From Candidatus Omnitrophota bacterium (GTDB taxonomy: Bacteria; Omnitrophota; Omnitrophia; Omnitrophales; JACROU01), in assembly GCA_016206875.1 (NCBI GenBank), contig JACQQR010000113.1:1-7738 (forward strand): 7,738 bases of DNA, written 5' to 3'. Below the pieces are notes generated by a model. That model did no database searches. It worked only from the letters and a program-made list of their open reading frames with translations, and was not told the origin of the DNA. Shown piece after piece: positions 4,814 through 7,738 of this stretch. The position numbers were made by a program, and so were the translations under genes. The first letter of the stretch is position 1; the number at the start of each line of letters is the position of its first letter.

Positions 4814-6197
4814 AAAGAGCCTCTCCAGATAAATCATAATCAAACGCTTCGCGAATACGGCATGGGATTATATCACCGGGTTGGTATTTTATTTCAGGAT
4901 TTGCCCGAACGTAGACTAACCCATCTACATCCGGGGCGTCTCTATAAGAACGGCCTACATAATCCGCTTGTATATTTTTATTTCTATTTTTTTTAGCCGT
5001 ACCTTCAATGAGTATCTGGAGCTCTTTGCCAATCCAGCGGCGATTATTTTCCAGAGACACTTTCTGCTGCAGCGCCATAGCCCGATGATAACGCTCTTCA
5101 CGCAATTTCTCGGGTACTTGGTGGGGCAGTGTTCCGGAATACGAATCTTGCTCATAGGAATAAGGGAACACGCCCAGGCGGTCAAACTTCGCCTCCTGGA
5201 TAAAATCGAGCAATTCTTCAAAATCTTGCTCCGTCTCCCCCGGATAACCCACAATAAATGTGGTGCGAATAGCAGCCCCGGGCACGCGCTTACGGATATT
5301 TTGCACGAGCCTGCGGATACTGGCGCCCGTTACGGCGCGTTTCATGCTCTGCAAAATCGAGTCACTGATGTGCTGGAGCGGAACATCAATATACTTGACT
5401 ACTTTTTTTGATTCACGAATCGCATCCAGAATATCATCCGACAAATGCGCCGGATAGGCATAGAGCAAGCGTACCCAATTGATGTTTTCAATCGAGTCCA
5501 GCGCTTTCAGTAAATCAGCAAGCATAAATTTTCCGGCAAAATCCCGGCCATAGTACGTGGTATCCTGGCCGGTCAAAATAATTTCTCTTGCGCCTGCCCC
5601 GCCGTGGCGCGTGACCTCTCCCGCCACATCTTCAATGGGACGGGAGCGATGCAGGCCTTTCAATTGCGGAATAATACAAAACGAACATTTGTGATTGCAG
5701 CCTTCAGAAATTTTGACATAACGGTAATGAGAAGGTGTTAGGGAAAAACGGGGAGAATTTTCATCGTATAAAAAAAGCGGCTTCCCGACTTCGATAATCT
5801 TTTTTCCATGACGCACTTCGTCGATAATTTCAGCGATTTTGGGATAGTCTCCGCTGCCTACGAAAGCATCCACGAGCGGCAGCTGGCTTTCCAGCTCATG
5901 ATAGTACTTTTGCGCCAGGCAGCCCATGACCACTAACTTTTGGATGCGGCCTTTCTCTTTGAGTTGGCTCAGCGCAAGTATTTTTTCAATGGATTCCTGC
6001 CGGGCATTATGGATAAAAGCGCAAGTATTGACAATGGCCACATCGCAATCGGCAGCCGAAGTGGCAATTTCAAATTGACTCTTTTGCAGTATGCCCAGAG
6101 CAATTTCACTATCTACGAGAGTTTTGGGGCAGCCCAGCGAGAGCATACCGACTGAAACTTGTCGATGAGATTTATGATTTGAAGAGTTGATTTTCAT
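4794..6197 (-). CDS. rimO: Ribosomal protein S12 (aspartate) methylthiotransferase RimO
   Basis: 467 residues. It is a radical-SAM enzyme with two Fe-S clusters that adds a methylthio group to a conserved aspartate of ribosomal protein S12. The N-terminal methylthiotransferase domain has its three cluster cysteines in LGCPKTLVDSE (C23), NTCAFI (C59) and MGCLAQKY (C93). The radical-SAM core has EGCNHKCSFCIIP (C167, C171, C174). The C-terminal TRAM domain (about 395-460) includes GRSYRDAPDVDGLVYV, the text that separates RimO from the tRNA-modifying MiaB and MtaB. The ATG at 6197 lies 16 bases after the ftsK stop; the first 13 residues are polar and not family-typical, and no strong ribosome binding site is seen, so the start is slightly uncertain. 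The next in-frame ATG (Met18) lies only five residues before the first cluster cysteine, which makes it less likely. Confidence 0.95.
   Translation of the reverse strand: MKINSSNHKSHRQVSVGMLSLGCPKTLVDSEIALGILQKSQFEIATSAADCDVAIVNTCAFIHNARQESIEKILALSQLKEKGRIQKLVVMGCLAQKYYHELESQLPLVDAFVGSGDYPKIAEIIDEVRHGKKIIEVGKPLFLYDENSPRFSLTPSHYRYVKISEGCNHKCSFCIIPQLKGLHRSRPIEDVAGEVTRHGGAGAREIILTGQDTTYYGRDFAGKFMLADLLKALDSIENINWVRLLYAYPAHLSDDILDAIRESKKVVKYIDVPLQHISDSILQSMKRAVTGASIRRLVQNIRKRVPGAAIRTTFIVGYPGETEQDFEELLDFIQEAKFDRLGVFPYSYEQDSYSGTLPHQVPEKLREERYHRAMALQQKVSLENNRRWIGKELQILIEGTAKKNRNKNIQADYVGRSYRDAPDVDGLVYVRANPEIKYQPGDIIPCRIREAFDYDLSGEALCDSNHP
4820..4826 (-). promoter_or_regulatory. Ribosome binding site deciding the GTG start of pgsA
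   Basis: GGAGAGG on the minus strand, 6 bases before GTG 4813 and inside the last codons of rimO. It supports the shorter PgsA form over the ATG at 4843, which would put the site inside its coding part. Confidence 0.65.
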
Positions 6198-6213
6198 GAT
6201 GGGTCAAGAGAAC

Positions 6214-7738
6214 CTAAGAAGCGGCAATTTCGGAGTCCTCCTGCGCTTCCTGGCCGGACCTGGGAACGCCGTCTCGAGGCACCAGAATTTCGCGCGGCTT
6301 ACTGCCCTGAAACGGCCCCACAATCCCTTCCATTTCCATCATATCAATGACTCGCGAAGCGCGCGAGTACCCCAAGCGAAGACGCCTCTGGAGCACAGAC
6401 GCGGAAGCCTGGCCGGTTTGAAGCACAACGCGCACCGCTTCATCATACAGCTCGTCTTTCTCATGTTGAATGCCGGCTTGTTTTTGTTCACCCGCATGAA
6501 CCAAGCTTGCCAGGTATTGCGGCGATTTCTGCTCTGAAATCCATTTCACCACTTTATTGATTTCATTATCTTTCACCAGAGCCGCCTGACCGCGAATCGG
6601 CTTGGGCTGTCCGGGCTCCAGAAAGAGCATGTCTCCTTTCCCAAGCAGTGCATCGGCGCCGTTAGAGTCCAGAACTGTTCTGGAGTCTACTTTGGAAGCT
6701 ACTTTAAATGAAATGCGCGCCGGAAAATTTGCTTTGATGACGCCTGTAATTACATCTACGGAAGGCCGTTGTGTGGCAAGAATAATATGAATCCCGACAG
6801 CGCGCGACAATTGAGCCAAACGCGTGATGGCGCCTTCCACCTTGTCCTGGGCCACCATCATCAAATCAGCCAATTCATCAATGATCACAACGATATAGGG
6901 CAGTCTTGAAGGCACATCTTGCGACTCCCCGGAGCGTTCCTCCTCCGGCCGGTTGTTGAAGGAAGCAATGTTACGCACCCCCACGCGCGCAAGCAATCGA
7001 TACCGGGATTCCATCTCACCCACCACCCAATTCAAGCATTGGGCCGCCTTGCGCACGTCGGTGACCACCGGAGAAATCATGTGCGGAATTTTATTGTAAA
7101 CGGCCAATTCCACCATTTTGGGATCCACCATCACCAGTTTTAATTGATCGGGAGACAACGCGTAGAGCAAACCCATAATAATTGAATTTACGCACACGGT
7201 TTTTCCGGAACCCGTGGTGCCGGCAATTAAAATATGCGGCATTTCAGTCAAATCAGTAATGAGCGATTTGCCGCTGGAATCCTTGCCTAAAACCAAAGGA
7301 AGTTTGGCCTTTGTATTTATAAATTCCTTGGTTTCAAGAAGTTCTCTTAAAAAAATTACATTGGTGGTGGAATTTGGAATTTCAATGCCAATCGCTGATT
7401 TTCCGGGAATCGGCGCGATAAAACGGACACTAGTGGCCTTGAGGGCCAACGCCAGATCATGCTCCAAGCTAAGAATACTGCTTACCTTCACCCCCGGCGC
7501 CGGAAGAATTTCGTAGCGGGTAATGACAGGCCCCTGCTCCACCTCTACTACTTTCACATTGATATCAAAATTGCGAAGCGTTCGTTCCAGGATTTTTGAG
7601 TTTCCCGCTAAATCTTCATCCAATCGCTGAATCACGGGTTCCGGTAGATTGAGTAAATCCACTTTAGGAAAATTATAAGCAGAAACCGTATCCGTTTTAG
7701 AAACAGAAATAGAGACCGCGTCTTGAGCGATGGCGGGA
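6214..7738 (-). CDS. ftsK: DNA translocase FtsK/SpoIIIE, C-terminal motor part (5' end beyond the window)
   Basis: About 507 codons are visible and the frame is open to the right edge, so the N-terminal membrane anchor and most of the linker are missing; the GTG at 7662 is internal, not the start. FtsK sits at the division septum and pumps chromosomal DNA so that the termini separate and XerCD can resolve dimers. Seen in order: end of linker (YNFPKVDLLNLP), alpha domain (about 7660-7260), Walker A GTTGSGKT (7198-7221), Walker B IVVIIDELADLMM, the HIILATQRPSVDVITG and KANFPARISFKVASKVDSRT blocks, GADALLGKGDMLF, and a C-terminal winged-helix gamma domain (DELYDEAV ... YSRASRVIDMMEMEGIVGP) that reads KOPS sites. 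A short acidic tail ends in EIAAS. All motor motifs are intact. It heads the rimO-pgsA-pgpA row. Confidence 0.96.
   Translation of the reverse strand, partial: PAIAQDAVSISVSKTDTVSAYNFPKVDLLNLPEPVIQRLDEDLAGNSKILERTLRNFDINVKVVEVEQGPVITRYEILPAPGVKVSSILSLEHDLALALKATSVRFIAPIPGKSAIGIEIPNSTTNVIFLRELLETKEFINTKAKLPLVLGKDSSGKSLITDLTEMPHILIAGTTGSGKTVCVNSIIMGLLYALSPDQLKLVMVDPKMVELAVYNKIPHMISPVVTDVRKAAQCLNWVVGEMESRYRLLARVGVRNIASFNNRPEEERSGESQDVPSRLPYIVVIIDELADLMMVAQDKVEGAITRLAQLSRAVGIHIILATQRPSVDVITGVIKANFPARISFKVASKVDSRTVLDSNGADALLGKGDMLFLEPGQPKPIRGQAALVKDNEINKVVKWISEQKSPQYLASLVHAGEQKQAGIQHEKDELYDEAVRVVLQTGQASASVLQRRLRLGYSRASRVIDMMEMEGIVGPFQGSKPREILVPRDGVPRSGQEAQEDSEIAAS

Noticed and set aside
4968..5411. 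147-codon plus-strand open frame
   Set aside because: It lies fully inside rimO on the opposite strand, has no family resemblance, and rimO is complete with all motifs.
6187..6537. 116-codon plus-strand open frame
   Set aside because: It is antisense to the ftsK gamma-domain region, with low-complexity basic and His-rich content typical of shadow translation.
1..7738. tRNA, rRNA or riboswitch genes
   Set aside because: No cloverleaf, rRNA core or known riboswitch sequence was recognised; nearly all bases belong to protein genes.

Overview
This window is an almost fully coding bacterial chromosomal segment in which every supported gene lies on the minus strand, so genes are read from the right edge toward the left. 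The set (FtsK, RimO, PgsA, PgpA, CinA, ThpR) is ordinary bacterial housekeeping. Ribosome binding sites are of the GGAGAGG type, base composition is moderate, and there is an IS66-type transposase plus dispersed-repeat-like palindromes. The gene order and protein style remind me of an uncultivated lineage such as Omnitrophota (OP3) or a neighbouring Gram-negative group. That is a low-confidence impression, not something the sequence proves.

Right block (7738 to 3769): the C-terminal motor part of the DNA translocase FtsK runs in from the right edge. It is followed after 16 bases by rimO (methylthiolation of ribosomal protein S12), then pgsA (20-base overlap) and pgpA (8-base overlap). PgsA and PgpA catalyse consecutive steps of phosphatidylglycerol synthesis, so their translational coupling makes sense. 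The spacing suggests one transcript.

Middle gap (3678 to 3768): 91 bases packed with inverted repeats, including a hairpin followed by five T on the minus strand that looks like an intrinsic terminator. Four GTAC cores sit in and around it.

Left block (3677 to 1201): cinA is split into two overlapping frames by what looks like a one-base loss in a T run. After it come thpR (2H phosphoesterase / RNA cyclic phosphodiesterase) and an endonuclease III-related DNA glycosylase of the MagIII/COG2231 kind, each overlapping its predecessor. The theme is nucleotide, RNA and DNA repair.

Left edge (1200 to 1): a 171-base intergenic region holds two kinds of palindrome. One is a compound 18-base inverted repeat built from two tandem copies of a self-complementary unit. 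The other is an ATTCCC...GGGAAT palindrome. Beyond them lies the N-terminal 343 codons of an IS66-family transposase that leaves the window.

I see no convincing new multi-gene system. The points worth a second look are the broken cinA, the glycosylase with an incomplete Fe-S cluster motif that ends at a duplicated junction, and the two palindrome-rich gaps.
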